From the NCBI RefSeq assembly GCF_039543225.1, contig NZ_BAABJI010000002.1:2170001-2234000 (forward strand): 64,000 bases of DNA, given 5' to 3'. This document shows, one piece after another, positions 8,437 through 16,576 of the stretch (position 1 is the first letter of the stretch; each line of letters opens with the position of its first letter). The notes under the pieces were generated by a model. That model was not told the DNA's origin and searched no databases. It saw only the letters and a program-made list of their open reading frames with translations. The position numbers and the translations under genes are program-made. The DNA is from Mucilaginibacter defluvii (lineage in GTDB: Bacteria; Bacteroidota; Bacteroidia; Sphingobacteriales; Sphingobacteriaceae).

Positions 8437-9549
8437 ATGAACAATATTACCCTGAGCTCCAAACCGCATTATCCTATACTGGACGGCTTACGCGGTGTGG
8501 CGGCAATTATCGTAGTTACCTTTCACCTGGCCGAGCCGCTGGGCACGGGTCATCTGGATATTATAGTTAACCACGGCTACCTGGCTGTCGATTTCTTTTT
8601 CCTGCTATCCGGGTTTGTAATCGGCTATGCATACGATGATCGCTGGCCTAAAATGACGTTCGGTATTTTTTTCAGGCTCCGTGTAGAGCGTCTTCAGCCA
8701 CTCGTAATATTGGGCATGACTTTGGGCGCTATCGGCTTTTATTTTACAGATTCAACGCTCTGGCCATTGATCCACACGGTACCGATTTGGAGAATGCTGC
8801 TGGTGATGCTTATTGGTTACACTATATTGCCCATCCCGCTATCAATGGATATACGCGGCTGGCAGGAAATGCATCCATTGAACAGCGTTGGCTGGTCGTT
8901 GTTTTTCGAATACATAGCCAATATTTTATATGGCTTATGGATCAGGAAATTTTCAAATACGGCATTAAGCGTCCTGGTCGCGATATCTGCTATTGCGCTT
9001 GCGCAACTTGCCATATCCTACGGCGATGTAAGCGGCGGCTGGACTTTGAACACAGAACAGGTACGCATAGGCCTTACCCGAACCATGTACCCTTTTTTCG
9101 CGGGCCTGCTGCTGTCGCGCGTTGCCAAGCCAACGCATATCAAACACGCCTTTCTTTTATGCAGTATACTGGTAGCCGCCGCGCTTTACATGCCACGTAT
9201 TGGCGGTGCCGAACACCTGTGGAGGAACGGGCTTTATGAATCATTTTGTATTATTATACTTTTCCCGCTGATTGTTTACCTCGGAGCCAGCGGCGTTGTG
9301 CAAACGCAGGCCGAGCGTAAAATATGCCGGTTTTTGGGCGATATATCCTACCCGTTATACCTGGTGCATTACCCGCTGGTATATTTCTATGTGGCCTGGA
9401 TAAGCAACAATAAAGGCGTAACCGTAGCACAGGCCTGGCCTTATGCACTGGCTATATTGGTAGGCGCCATTATTTTGGCTTATATCGCTTTGAAATGGTA
9501 CGATGAACCGGTACGGAGATGGTTGAGGAGTAAACGGCAGACTATTTAA
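8437..9549 (+). CDS. acyltransferase 3 family integral membrane protein (OafA/YrhL-like)
   Basis: 370 residues with about ten hydrophobic segments. The N-terminus has the family signature LDGLRGVAAIIVVTFHL, including the catalytic-site His in the first membrane segment, followed by YLAVDFFFLLSGFVIGYAY and the RLRVERLQPL motif (family R-x-x-R-l-xP). The C-terminal part holds LGDISYPLYLVHYPLVYF. These enzymes transfer acyl groups, usually acetyl, from the cytoplasm to extracytoplasmic sugars, for example surface polysaccharides. The acceptor is unknown. It stands alone between a terminator and the convergent Crp/Fnr gene. Confidence 0.9.
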   Translation: MNNITLSSKPHYPILDGLRGVAAIIVVTFHLAEPLGTGHLDIIVNHGYLAVDFFFLLSGFVIGYAYDDRWPKMTFGIFFRLRVERLQPLVILGMTLGAIGFYFTDSTLWPLIHTVPIWRMLLVMLIGYTILPIPLSMDIRGWQEMHPLNSVGWSLFFEYIANILYGLWIRKFSNTALSVLVAISAIALAQLAISYGDVSGGWTLNTEQVRIGLTRTMYPFFAGLLLSRVAKPTHIKHAFLLCSILVAAALYMPRIGGAEHLWRNGLYESFCIIILFPLIVYLGASGVVQTQAERKICRFLGDISYPLYLVHYPLVYFYVAWISNNKGVTVAQAWPYALAILVGAIILAYIALKWYDEPVRRWLRSKRQTI

Positions 9550-9550
9550 A

Positions 9551-10126
9551 CTATAGCTGCTTTTCTTTACGCATCATACTTAAAAACGCCGGCGTAATGC
9601 CCAGGTAAGCCGCTATTTGCTTTTGCGCGATGCGGCTTTCCAGGCCGGGATAGCGTTTCCGGAACTCCAGATAGCGTTGCTCGGCCGTTTTAGACAGGTT
9701 GGATGTGATACGCTTCTGGTACAGATCGAAACCGTTTTGAATAAGAGTACGAAAGAAGCGCTCGAACTTTGGAATTTCAGCAAACAGTTCTTCCAACCGG
9801 GATAATGATATATAATATACCTCGCTGTCTTCCAATGCCTGTATGGCATTAACTGTCGGTTTTTGCTTAAAAAAACTTACAATATCGCAAGCCCACCAGT
9901 TTTCAGGATAAAAGCCAATATTGTGTTCCTGGCCCTCCTTATCCGTATAAAACATGCGCAGGCAACCACTTTTCACAAAATAAAGATGCCGGTCTGTTTC
10001 GCCGGGCTGCAATAGTAAAGTACGCCTGGCTAAATTCTTTTGCTCAAATAAAGCAAGCACGCGCTTCTCTTCATCAGCAGAGAGCGCTATGTGCATAGCA
10101 AAATTTGATAGTATCAACTGATGCAT
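9551..10126 (-). CDS. Crp/Fnr family transcriptional regulator
   Basis: 191 residues. Residues about 1-115 form a cyclic-nucleotide-binding-like beta-roll (LLQPGETDRHLYFVKSGCLRM, then GQEHNIGFYPENWW). The long C-helix follows, and the C-terminal helix-turn-helix contains RIAQKQIAAYLGITPAFLSMMRKE. The cAMP-contacting arginine signature is not obvious, and no Fnr-type cysteine cluster is seen, so the ligand is unknown. Such short Bacteroidota regulators usually control adjacent small operons. It lies 16 bases downstream of the DUF1330 gene on the same strand and is probably co-transcribed with it. Confidence 0.88.
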   Translation of the reverse strand: MHQLILSNFAMHIALSADEEKRVLALFEQKNLARRTLLLQPGETDRHLYFVKSGCLRMFYTDKEGQEHNIGFYPENWWACDIVSFFKQKPTVNAIQALEDSEVYYISLSRLEELFAEIPKFERFFRTLIQNGFDLYQKRITSNLSKTAEQRYLEFRKRYPGLESRIAQKQIAAYLGITPAFLSMMRKEKQL

Positions 10127-10142
10127 AGACCAAGGTAAGCAT

Positions 10143-10490
10143 TTACAGCTCGAATGGTGTAGTCATGTACAAACGCAGTTCGGCTGTGGCCTCAAGGCGG
10201 TGCGGATTGGCGATTTGCTGATATGCCTCGCTTTCAGCGATTGTTTTAAACGCCTGCGCGCTGGGATATTCTACCAGTAAAATAGCATCCCAGGTTTCGG
10301 TTTCCGGCGCCAGTATATTGGCTACCACATTACTCAACAACCGGGGCTTTACATTTTTAATGCCCAGTTGTTCAGTTACTTTTTGGAAGGCCGGGAGATA
10401 AACCTCGAAATAATGCGCCCTATCTTTAAACTTTAACATATTCAGCATCAGCACAGGTCCTTGCACATTTTCAAAATCAGGTAGTTTCAT
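10143..10490 (-). CDS. DUF1330-type ferredoxin-like fold protein
   Basis: 115 residues with the DUF1330 pattern: GPVLMLNMLKFKDRAHYFEVYLPAF at the start, then ETWDAILLVEYPSAQAFKTIAESEAYQQIA. This is the alpha/beta dimeric ferredoxin-like barrel family; no enzymatic activity is firmly assigned. It is upstream of the Crp/Fnr gene and probably shares its promoter, which would lie in the 10491-10687 gap. That gap shows no other feature. Confidence 0.8.
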   Translation of the reverse strand: MKLPDFENVQGPVLMLNMLKFKDRAHYFEVYLPAFQKVTEQLGIKNVKPRLLSNVVANILAPETETWDAILLVEYPSAQAFKTIAESEAYQQIANPHRLEATAELRLYMTTPFEL

Positions 10491-10687
10491 AGTGTATGTT
10501 TTATGATGAATAAAATATCAGCAAAGTGGATATCTTTTTGTACACCACAAAAATCTGCAGCGGGCACCGCAAAAAAGTTCAACTGGTTGAAGATTTTAAA
10601 ATAGTAATAGACCTCCTACAATATTCGACAGAAAAAGGGAAAAGTTATATTAAACCTTTCCCTTGTTAACAGGCGGAAAACATGCTT

Positions 10688-11011
10688 TTATCCCGTCACC
10701 CTAAAAGAGTCTATTAGATTATTTTTTAACCCCAAATGAAATTGCAGCACTATCGGGCTTCCGGTGAAAGTGCCCGAGACTTCTGCCGTCAGTGTTCCCT
10801 CCGATCCAACCTCCTCATAATTTAGCGGCTTGGTAACAGTTTGATATTTCTCATTCGCATCTTCAATCCATTGGCGAATTTCTTCTTTGCCTGTGTAGGT
10901 CTTGCCTTCGTCATGAACAATAGCCGTATCCATGAAACATTCCACAAAAGCCTTACTATCAAAATTATTTTGCGTTGCTACAAAACGCTCTATCAGTTTA
11001 GGTAATTCCAT
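10688..11011 (-). CDS. SnoaL-like / NTF2-fold protein
   Basis: 107 residues. MELPKLIERFVATQNNFDSKAFVECFMDTAIVHDEGKTYTGKEEIRQWI is the N-terminal half of the SnoaL-like polyketide-cyclase fold, and the second half carries VSGTFTGSPIVLQFHLGLKNNLIDSFRV. Members often bind or act on small hydrophobic molecules. Located 17 bases after the short-chain dehydrogenase, same strand, so it is likely the second gene of a two-gene operon controlled by the divergent HxlR regulator. Confidence 0.8.
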   Translation of the reverse strand: MELPKLIERFVATQNNFDSKAFVECFMDTAIVHDEGKTYTGKEEIRQWIEDANEKYQTVTKPLNYEEVGSEGTLTAEVSGTFTGSPIVLQFHLGLKNNLIDSFRVTG

Positions 11012-11028
11012 AATATCGTATATTGATT

Positions 11029-11823
11029 TTAAATTGTTGGTATTGTTCCTCCGTCAATAATAAATTCAGTACCACTCAGGTAATTGGCTCTCGGCGAGGC
11101 CAGAAAGCCGACGAGTTCCGCCACTTCTTCAGGTTCGGCAGGCCTTCCGGCAGGTATCCCACCCAGGGCTGTTATAACACTTTGTTCGGCCTCTTCAATG
11201 CTGCTATTTGAACTTTTCGCTATCCGTTCTAAAAAGTATTTCACATTTTCAGTCTTGATCCAACCTGGCGAAACGGTTAATACGCGCACCCCTTTAGCTG
11301 TCACTTCTTTCGATAGCCCTTTACTATAATTTATGAGACCGGCCTTTGCAGCCGCATACGGTAGCGTTGCATCATATAAAGGAAGACTTCCCTGAATAGA
11401 GGCGATATGAATGATTACGCCATTACCGCGCTCAATCATTTGGGGTAGAAAAGCCCTGTCTAACCTTACCGGTGCAAATAAGTTCGTGTTGATGGCGCTT
11501 TCCCAATGCTCATCATTCAACACTGCGAAACCGCCAGCGGGCGTTTCAGATGCACCAAGGTTATTAATTAAAATGTCCAGCCGTCCATACTTATCCAAAA
11601 TGGCATTGGCTACCGAGTCTGCAGTACCGCGCAGGCTAAGGTCGGCCGGGATAAAGTGCATGTCAGGGTCTTCCTGATCGGGCTTGTTTCTGGCTGCTAT
11701 TACCACTATTGCGCCCGCCGCTTTTAAACGCCCGGCTATTGCTTTACCGGCACCCTTTGTGCCACCTGTTACCAGGGCTATTTTACCCGATAATTCGTTA
11801 CTGTAATTGATTTGCTCTTTCAT
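11029..11823 (-). CDS. short-chain dehydrogenase/reductase (SDR)
   Basis: 264 residues with the start at the ATG 11821-11823 (MKEQINYSNELSGKIALVTG); a longer reading frame to 12060 exists but overlaps the divergent regulator and lacks family similarity. The cofactor site GGTKGAGKAIAG (TGxxxGxG type), NNLGA, the catalytic Ser in HIASIQGS, YAAAK (Tyr and Lys of the triad) and VSPGWI are present. It oxidises or reduces an alcohol/ketone using NAD(P)H; the substrate is unknown. It forms an operon with the SnoaL-like gene, and the divergent HxlR gene is its probable regulator. Confidence 0.92.
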   Translation of the reverse strand: MKEQINYSNELSGKIALVTGGTKGAGKAIAGRLKAAGAIVVIAARNKPDQEDPDMHFIPADLSLRGTADSVANAILDKYGRLDILINNLGASETPAGGFAVLNDEHWESAINTNLFAPVRLDRAFLPQMIERGNGVIIHIASIQGSLPLYDATLPYAAAKAGLINYSKGLSKEVTAKGVRVLTVSPGWIKTENVKYFLERIAKSSNSSIEEAEQSVITALGGIPAGRPAEPEEVAELVGFLASPRANYLSGTEFIIDGGTIPTI

Positions 11824-11874
11824 AAATGTTGTGATCTTTATGCAAATCTCAGCAGTATATCGATACCATACAAT

Positions 11875-11913
11875 TACGGACTTACGAATCAAATAGGGAT
11901 AAATTTGTCCGTA
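11875..11913. promoter_or_regulatory. possible operator in the SDR/HxlR divergent promoter region
   Basis: TACGGAC (11875-11881) and GTCCGTA (11907-11913) form an exact inverted repeat separated by 25 bases, inside the 126-base gap between the divergent SDR and HxlR genes. HxlR-type regulators bind paired inverted half-sites in such gaps. The spacing is wide, so two dimers or a loop would be needed. Confidence 0.4.
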
Positions 11914-11949
11914 TTGCTCACTTATTGAACCCGATGTATATTTGTAATT

Positions 11950-12327
11950 ATGTACATAAAAAAGATTGCGCCGTCTCTTAATTGCGGCCTTGACCTGGTT
12001 GGTGAAGTTTTGTACGGCAAATGGAAAATTCGCATCCTGTGGTTCATATATCAGGGTCACTTAAGGCCAAGCGAATTACAGCGTAAGATACCCGACGCAA
12101 CCAGACGGGTACTAAACGTGCAGTTAAAAGAGCTTGAGGATCATGAATTAGTGACGCGAACCATCTATCCGGTAATGCCCCCAAAAGTAGAATACAACTT
12201 GACTGAATTTGGAAAAACGCTGATCCCGCTTGTACAATCAATCGGCCTTTGGGGCGACGAACATCAAGAGCGTTTACGCAGGGTCATTTTACAACAAAGC
12301 GCATTATTAAATAAACCTGGGATATGA
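11950..12327 (+). CDS. HxlR family winged-helix transcriptional regulator
   Basis: 125 residues. The HxlR signature is clear: LVGEVLYGKWKIRILWFIYQG, LRPSELQRKIPDATRRVLNVQLKELEDHELV (DNA-recognition winged helix), then YPVMPPKVEYNLTEFGKTLIPL. Family members sense redox or reactive-carbonyl signals, or ligands, and repress or activate divergent redox-enzyme genes; here the divergent SDR/SnoaL-like operon is the natural target. No cysteine is present near the N-terminus other than Cys13, which could be a sensor residue. Confidence 0.9.
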   Translation: MYIKKIAPSLNCGLDLVGEVLYGKWKIRILWFIYQGHLRPSELQRKIPDATRRVLNVQLKELEDHELVTRTIYPVMPPKVEYNLTEFGKTLIPLVQSIGLWGDEHQERLRRVILQQSALLNKPGI

Positions 12328-12328
12328 A

Positions 12329-12367
12329 TAAAAAAAATCGGGCAAACTTAAATTAAGTTTGCCCGAT
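12329..12367 (-). terminator. strong intrinsic terminator (minus strand)
   Basis: A stem of about 15 bp, ATCGGGCAAACTTAA paired with TTAAGTTTGCCCGAT (12337-12367), is flanked on its lower-coordinate side by eight A residues. These read as a T-run for minus-strand transcripts, so it would end transcription coming leftward out of the island. It may also halt the plus-strand HxlR transcript. Confidence 0.75.
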
Positions 12368-12369
12368 TA

Positions 12370-12467
12370 GGTAGCCCCAATAGGACTAAAATCGAACCGC
12401 TTAATGCAAGACTTGCAAGCTTTATCAAATGTCTAATATTGGTTCGAGCCCAGTTTCGGGAGGTTAC
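12370..12467. repeat. tRNA-3'-end-like inverted repeat; candidate left attachment remnant of the island
   Basis: Two tRNA-T-arm-like halves face each other. GTAGCC (12371-12376) pairs with GGTTAC (12462-12467), and TCGAACC (12392-12398) pairs with GGTTCGA (12441-12447). A small hairpin GCAAG-A-CTTGC (12406-12416) sits in the middle. The left half resembles the 3' end of the initiator tRNA at the island's right edge: both read GGTAGC...AA.AGGACT...CGAACC, with a 4-5 base insertion here. No complete cloverleaf with an anticodon can be drawn. It is most likely an attachment remnant or a degenerate tRNA; a structured RNA is possible. Confidence 0.4.
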
Positions 12468-12536
12468 ACACTGAGCAGTAAAAAGATGAAATTGAATCAA
12501 ATCCATATTGAATGGCAGAGCTATGGATGGTAACTA

Positions 12537-13283
12537 TTATTTATTTTGATCTTTTTCCTTTTTTGAGCTACTGACAATTATTATGTTATGCCCCAGTTTG
12601 CCAATGGCTTCAACTATAGACTGCTGAGCATTCTCATGGATATAGACTGCTTTTATAGCTTCCTTCGGGAATTCAATTTTATAGCCCGCGACATCTTTGC
12701 TGCGATCTGGTGTATTTCTCCCCGCTAATATCACCCTAGATTCGTTTTGTTTACTAAATTGTTCTCCAATCCTAGTGAACATCTTTAAAAAGAGTTGGTC
12801 CATACATTTCTCGCTTAGGCTTATTTCATTGATGGTCTTATAGATTTCCCCATCTTCAGTTTTTTCCCATAAGATATCATATTCGTTGGTGGATTTAAAA
12901 AGCGTGGGATCATTTAAGTATTCCACTTTTTTAAAACAATCACCGAGCCCGTAATTCTTGACAAAATGTTCCTCCAAAATATTCCTATCAAATTCCATTA
13001 CAAGGCCGTTTTTCGCATTGGGGAATTTACCCAAGGTTGCAGGTGATGGCATATCTTCCGTAAAACAGCAGATTCCGGCTATTGCAGATTCTTCTGCAAC
13101 ATCAACATTATCCTTAAATAGCCTCGTAAAAGCACTATTTATGGATTCGTTTTCTTTGATAAAGGCAAATACATTAGCATCATTGGTATCTTTAAATGCG
13201 CTGGGGCGGGAAAACCATAGATAGTGCTCTTTTATTTCCTCGACTGTCTTCTCATTAGCAGGCCTTACACGGTAAATTTTTGA
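12537..13283 (-). CDS. DUF2971-like protein
   Basis: About 248 residues from the ATG at 13281-13283 (MSKIYRVRPANEKTVEEIKE); a longer start at 13331 adds 16 lysine/asparagine-rich residues without family character. The N-terminus IYRVRPANEKTVEEIKEHYLWFSRPSAFKDTND follows the DUF2971 pattern (aromatic-Y-R near the start, then LWFS-P-x-x-F-x-D). DUF2971 proteins are frequent cargo of bacterial genomic islands and phage-defence loci; their biochemical role is not known to me. It is the leftmost gene of the island, alone, with a terminator downstream. Confidence 0.65.
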   Translation of the reverse strand, partial: SKIYRVRPANEKTVEEIKEHYLWFSRPSAFKDTNDANVFAFIKENESINSAFTRLFKDNVDVAEESAIAGICCFTEDMPSPATLGKFPNAKNGLVMEFDRNILEEHFVKNYGLGDCFKKVEYLNDPTLFKSTNEYDILWEKTEDGEIYKTINEISLSEKCMDQLFLKMFTRIGEQFSKQNESRVILAGRNTPDRSKDVAGYKIEFPKEAIKAVYIHENAQQSIVEAIGKLGHNIIIVSSSKKEKDQNK

Positions 13284-13415
13284 CATCTTAATCCACTTTT
13301 TAGACAAGTTTAATAATAAATTCCGGTTCACATAAACCTGTATGATATCGTATTGAAGCTTAATACACGGATTGAATCAAATTATGCCTAATCAGGGGAT
13401 GAAGGCATTGCTCCC

Positions 13416-13465
13416 CAGACTGGACATAATTCGAACCATTTGGTGGAACAACTAAAGGTTTTAAA
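13416..13465 (-). pseudogene. fragment of a CSTKW-FELCPV zinc-motif coding sequence, copy 1
   Basis: On the minus strand one frame reads FSCSTKWFELCPVWGA. It matches copy 2 at 13778-13828 closely at DNA level, but the second cysteine of the CPxC knuckle is replaced by Trp (TGG for TGC). There is no start codon or intact frame. It is read as a decayed gene piece or a recurring intergenic repeat. Confidence 0.4.
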
Positions 13466-13602
13466 TGAATTAAAAGTTGCCTAAAATAAAGATTCGATTC
13501 AACTATGGGCTGCGTAAACCTATTGTTATGAACCAGTAGGGGAAAAATATCCAACCGCTTTTTGGATGATTTAAGTCTGCTTGTAAGCTGATTAATGTAT
13601 AA

Positions 13603-13699
13603 AGGTTGACGACATCATTGTCGTCAACCTAATGTAGAAAACGGTAGATTATCGAAGATAAACATTGCCCCGACTACTTTTCTTTGCAAAGAAAAGTAG
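13603..13699. repeat. two perfect palindromic elements
   Basis: AGGTTGACGACA (13603-13614) and TGTCGTCAACCT (13619-13630) form a perfect 12-bp-arm hairpin with a 4-base loop. CTACTTTTCTTTG (13674-13686) followed directly by CAAAGAAAAGTAG (13687-13699) is a 26-base perfect palindrome. Both lie in the 13.3-14.1 kb stretch, which has no complete gene. They look like small interspersed palindromes rather than terminators, because no T-run follows. Confidence 0.6.
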
Positions 13700-13758
13700 C
13701 AAAAGAAACAATAGATTATACAGTCTCATGATTAACCTAAAAGAAATCAACTTAGTTT

Positions 13759-13875
13759 CTATTGGGTTTTTTCTTCGCAGACTGGACATAACTCGTACCA
13801 CTTGGTGGAACAATCGAAGATTTTAACGATTTGCGAATAGCTTGATTTGCTTATTTGATCCCTTTCCGAGCGACT
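13759..13875 (-). pseudogene. C-terminal remnant of a small zinc-knuckle protein, copy 2
   Basis: Reading leftward from 13875 to TAG at 13759-13761 the frame is open for 38 codons and ends in IFDCSTKWYELCPVCEEKTQ. It contains C-x11-C-x2-C spaced cysteines of the kind used to bind zinc. A stop codon (TAA) lies immediately upstream and there is no ATG, so only the tail of a gene remains. A diverged second copy is at 13416-13465. The parent family is not recognised. Confidence 0.45.
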
Positions 13876-14122
13876 TTATTAGGAGAGGTTTACTGATTGA
13901 ACCTATCCCGTATCTTTCATTAGCTTGCTGAGGCTAATTCGTTAAATTTTCTTCGAATACACGCAGTTCAGCAGTGCACTACTTTTACAATATTGAAGTC
14001 ATCCGCCTCAAGTTCTTTCTTGGTAAGTGATTTGATTAGGTTGATTGTCGGTTCGCAAGTAATGATGATATTCGATATATTTGAGGGTGCTACTGCTTTG
14101 TGCAGATTTAAGCCTATTCCTA

Positions 14123-15031
14123 ATGATTATATACTCAACCCAAAATAATAAATTAAGCCCATTAAAGGATTTACCTTTTAAATTAGAACGTGACCTGCAA
14201 AGAGTCTTTGAACAGAACCTTCCCGACATAACAGGGCTTGAGTTTATTAAATCTGAATTCATTATTAAAAATAGCCGGATAGATACGCTTGCTTTTGATA
14301 GCGAAAACAATGCATTTGTGATAATTGAGTATAAGAGGGATCGAAACTATAGCGTGGTTGACCAGGGAGTATCGTATCTGAATTTGATGCTCGAATACAA
14401 AGCTGATTTTATCATTGAGTATAATGAAAGCAAACAGAAAAATCTAAAGCGTGACCAAATTGATTGGAGTCAAAGTAAGGTTGTGTTTGTTTCTAATGCT
14501 TTTACTGATTTCCAAAAACAGTCCACTAATTTTAAAGACCTTTCAATTGAGCTATGGGAAGTAAAAAGATTTAATGGCGATATAATCGTTATTAATCCCA
14601 TAAAAAAATCGGCATCAGCACCGAGTATTAAGCCAATTGCAGAACAGAACAAACAGTTGGAGAAAGTAAGTAAGGAAATAAAAACGTTTACCGAAGAAGA
14701 ACACATTGCACGGGTACCGGAAGATATAGCTGAACTGTATAACACCTTTAAGACTGCGATATTAAACCTAAATCCCGACATTGAGATTCAAGCAAAAAAG
14801 GACTACATAGCATTCAAAAAAGGAACGAATATAATTGACATAACGCTTTTAAAACGATACCTAAAAATGTGGATCAACTTAAAAAAGGGTAGTTTGGACG
14901 ACCCCAAAAATCTGATGAGAGATGTCTCAGAGATTGGGCATTGGGGTAATGGAGATTATGAAGTTATTGTTGAAAATGATTTTGATCTGGAATACATAAT
15001 GAGTTTGGTAAAACAAGCTCTTATAAAATAA
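14123..15031 (+). CDS. DUF5655 / COG3586-like protein with N-terminal PD-(D/E)XK-type nuclease-like domain
   Basis: 302 residues from the ATG at 14123 (MIIYSTQNNKLSPLKDLPFK), the family's usual N-terminus; an upstream in-frame start at 14081 adds unrelated residues. The N-terminal half has RIDTLAF (Asp54) and FVIIEYKRD (Glu69, Lys71), which fits a D...ExK nuclease core. The C-terminal part (about 215-302) ending in GDYEVIVENDFDLEYIMSLVKQA is the DUF5655 domain. COG3586 is labelled predicted transport protein in databases, but the domain content argues for nucleic-acid processing. It ends 3 bases before hsdM and so heads the restriction operon. Confidence 0.75.
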   Translation: MIIYSTQNNKLSPLKDLPFKLERDLQRVFEQNLPDITGLEFIKSEFIIKNSRIDTLAFDSENNAFVIIEYKRDRNYSVVDQGVSYLNLMLEYKADFIIEYNESKQKNLKRDQIDWSQSKVVFVSNAFTDFQKQSTNFKDLSIELWEVKRFNGDIIVINPIKKSASAPSIKPIAEQNKQLEKVSKEIKTFTEEEHIARVPEDIAELYNTFKTAILNLNPDIEIQAKKDYIAFKKGTNIIDITLLKRYLKMWINLKKGSLDDPKNLMRDVSEIGHWGNGDYEVIVENDFDLEYIMSLVKQALIK

Positions 15032-15034
15032 AAT

Positions 15035-16576
15035 ATGAGCGATATAAACGAAATTGAAAAAACCCTATGGGCAGCAGCTGATAAGCTAAGAAGCAATATG
15101 GATGCTGCGGAATATAAGCACATTGTGTTAGGATTAATTTTTCTAAAATATATATCTGACGCCTTTGCAGAACTGCATCAAAAACTAAATGATGGACAGG
15201 GTGAGTTTGAAGGTGCTGACCCTGAAGATTCTGACGAATACTTAGCCTACAATGTTTTTTATGTGCCTGAAAAAGCCCGATGGACTTTTTTAAGAGACAA
15301 TGCTAAACAACCTGAAATCGGAGTTCTGATTGACCAGGCTATGGATAGTATTGAGAAGATCAATGATAGCTTAAAAGGAGTATTACCTAAAAATTATGCA
15401 GATCCTGATCTTGACAAACAACGTTTAGGGGAACTTATTGACTTAATTAGTAAAATTGGCTTTGGGGGTGAAGGACATCAAGGCAAGGATCTGCTTGGCC
15501 AGGTGTATGAGTATTTCTTAGGAATGTTTGCAGATGCTGAAGGTAAAAACGGAGGGCAGTTTTATACGCCACAAAGTATTGTAAAACTTTTAGTTGAAAT
15601 GCTTGAGCCTTATAAAGGAAGAATTTATGATGGATGTTGTGGCAGTGGTGGCATGTTCGTGCAAAGTGAAAAATTTATTGAAAATCATCAGGGCAAAATA
15701 GGCGACTTAAGTATTTACGGACAAGAAAGCAACCCTACTACCGTAAAGCTGGCGAAGATGAACTTGGCGATACGAGGGATCGACGCAAATATTCAATTTG
15801 GAGATACATTTACAAACGATTTACACCCCGACCTAAAAGCTGATTATATTATTGCCAACCCGCCGTTTAATATCTCCGACTGGAAGGGCGAGCAGCTACG
15901 TGATGATGTACGTTGGAAATACGGCACACCTCCCGTAGGTAATGCTAACTATGCTTGGCTGCAACACTTTATTCATAAACTAAGCCCTAATGGTACCGCA
16001 GGTATAGTTTTGGCAAATGGGAGCATGAACAGCAATACCGGCAGCGAAGGTGAGATTAGGAAAAATATGATTGAAGCCGGATTAGTAGATTGTATGGTTA
16101 CACTACCAGCCAACTTGTTTTACAATACCACCATTGCCGCTTCATTATGGTTTTTAACAAAAAACAAAACCAATAATGGATTCCGCAAGCGTGAAAACGA
16201 AATTTTGTTTATTGATGCCCGCAAAATGGGCAAGATGATTAACAGACGGAATCGAGTTCTGCGTGATGGCAGTAATGACGATATAAACGAAATTAAAACT
16301 ATTACCGACACTTACCATAAGTGGCGAAATGTAAACGATGGTTATGCCGACACGCCAGGCTTTTGCAAAGCTGCAACTTTAGACGAAGTACGCTTAAACA
16401 ATTATGTGTTAACACCCAGCCGATATGTTGGTACGGAAGACGAGCAAATAGACGCAATGCCTTTTGAAGAAAAAATGCAAGTCCTTACTGCGAAGTTAGC
16501 CGAGCAATTTGCTAAAGATACTGAACTAGAAATAGCCATTCGTAGAAGCCTAAAAGAAATTGGATATGAGTTTTGA
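15035..16576 (+). CDS. hsdM: type I restriction-modification DNA methyltransferase (M subunit)
   Basis: 513 residues. HsdM methylates adenine N6 in the target chosen by HsdS; with HsdS it forms the modification complex, and HsdR joins for restriction. An N-terminal helical HsdM_N domain ([28 protein letters not shown], cited here in part) precedes the Rossmann methylase domain with the AdoMet motif [10 protein letters not shown] (near residue 200) and the catalytic NPPF (near residue 275). [16 protein letters not shown], typical of HsdM, is also present. The gene is intact. It overlaps hsdS and is the second gene of a five-gene operon. Confidence 0.96.
   Translation: MSDINEIEKTLWAAADKLRSNMDAAEYKHIVLGLIFLKYISDAFAELHQKLNDGQGEFEGADPEDSDEYLAYNVFYVPEKARWTFLRDNAKQPEIGVLIDQAMDSIEKINDSLKGVLPKNYADPDLDKQRLGELIDLISKIGFGGEGHQGKDLLGQVYEYFLGMFADAEGKNGGQFYTPQSIVKLLVEMLEPYKGRIYDGCCGSGGMFVQSEKFIENHQGKIGDLSIYGQESNPTTVKLAKMNLAIRGIDANIQFGDTFTNDLHPDLKADYIIANPPFNISDWKGEQLRDDVRWKYGTPPVGNANYAWLQHFIHKLSPNGTAGIVLANGSMNSNTGSEGEIRKNMIEAGLVDCMVTLPANLFYNTTIAASLWFLTKNKTNNGFRKRENEILFIDARKMGKMINRRNRVLRDGSNDDINEIKTITDTYHKWRNVNDGYADTPGFCKAATLDEVRLNNYVLTPSRYVGTEDEQIDAMPFEEKMQVLTAKLAEQFAKDTELEIAIRRSLKEIGYEF

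Noticed and set aside
12370..12467. A functional tRNA gene
   Set aside because: T-arm-like halves face each other, but no cloverleaf with a proper anticodon and acceptor stem can be drawn.
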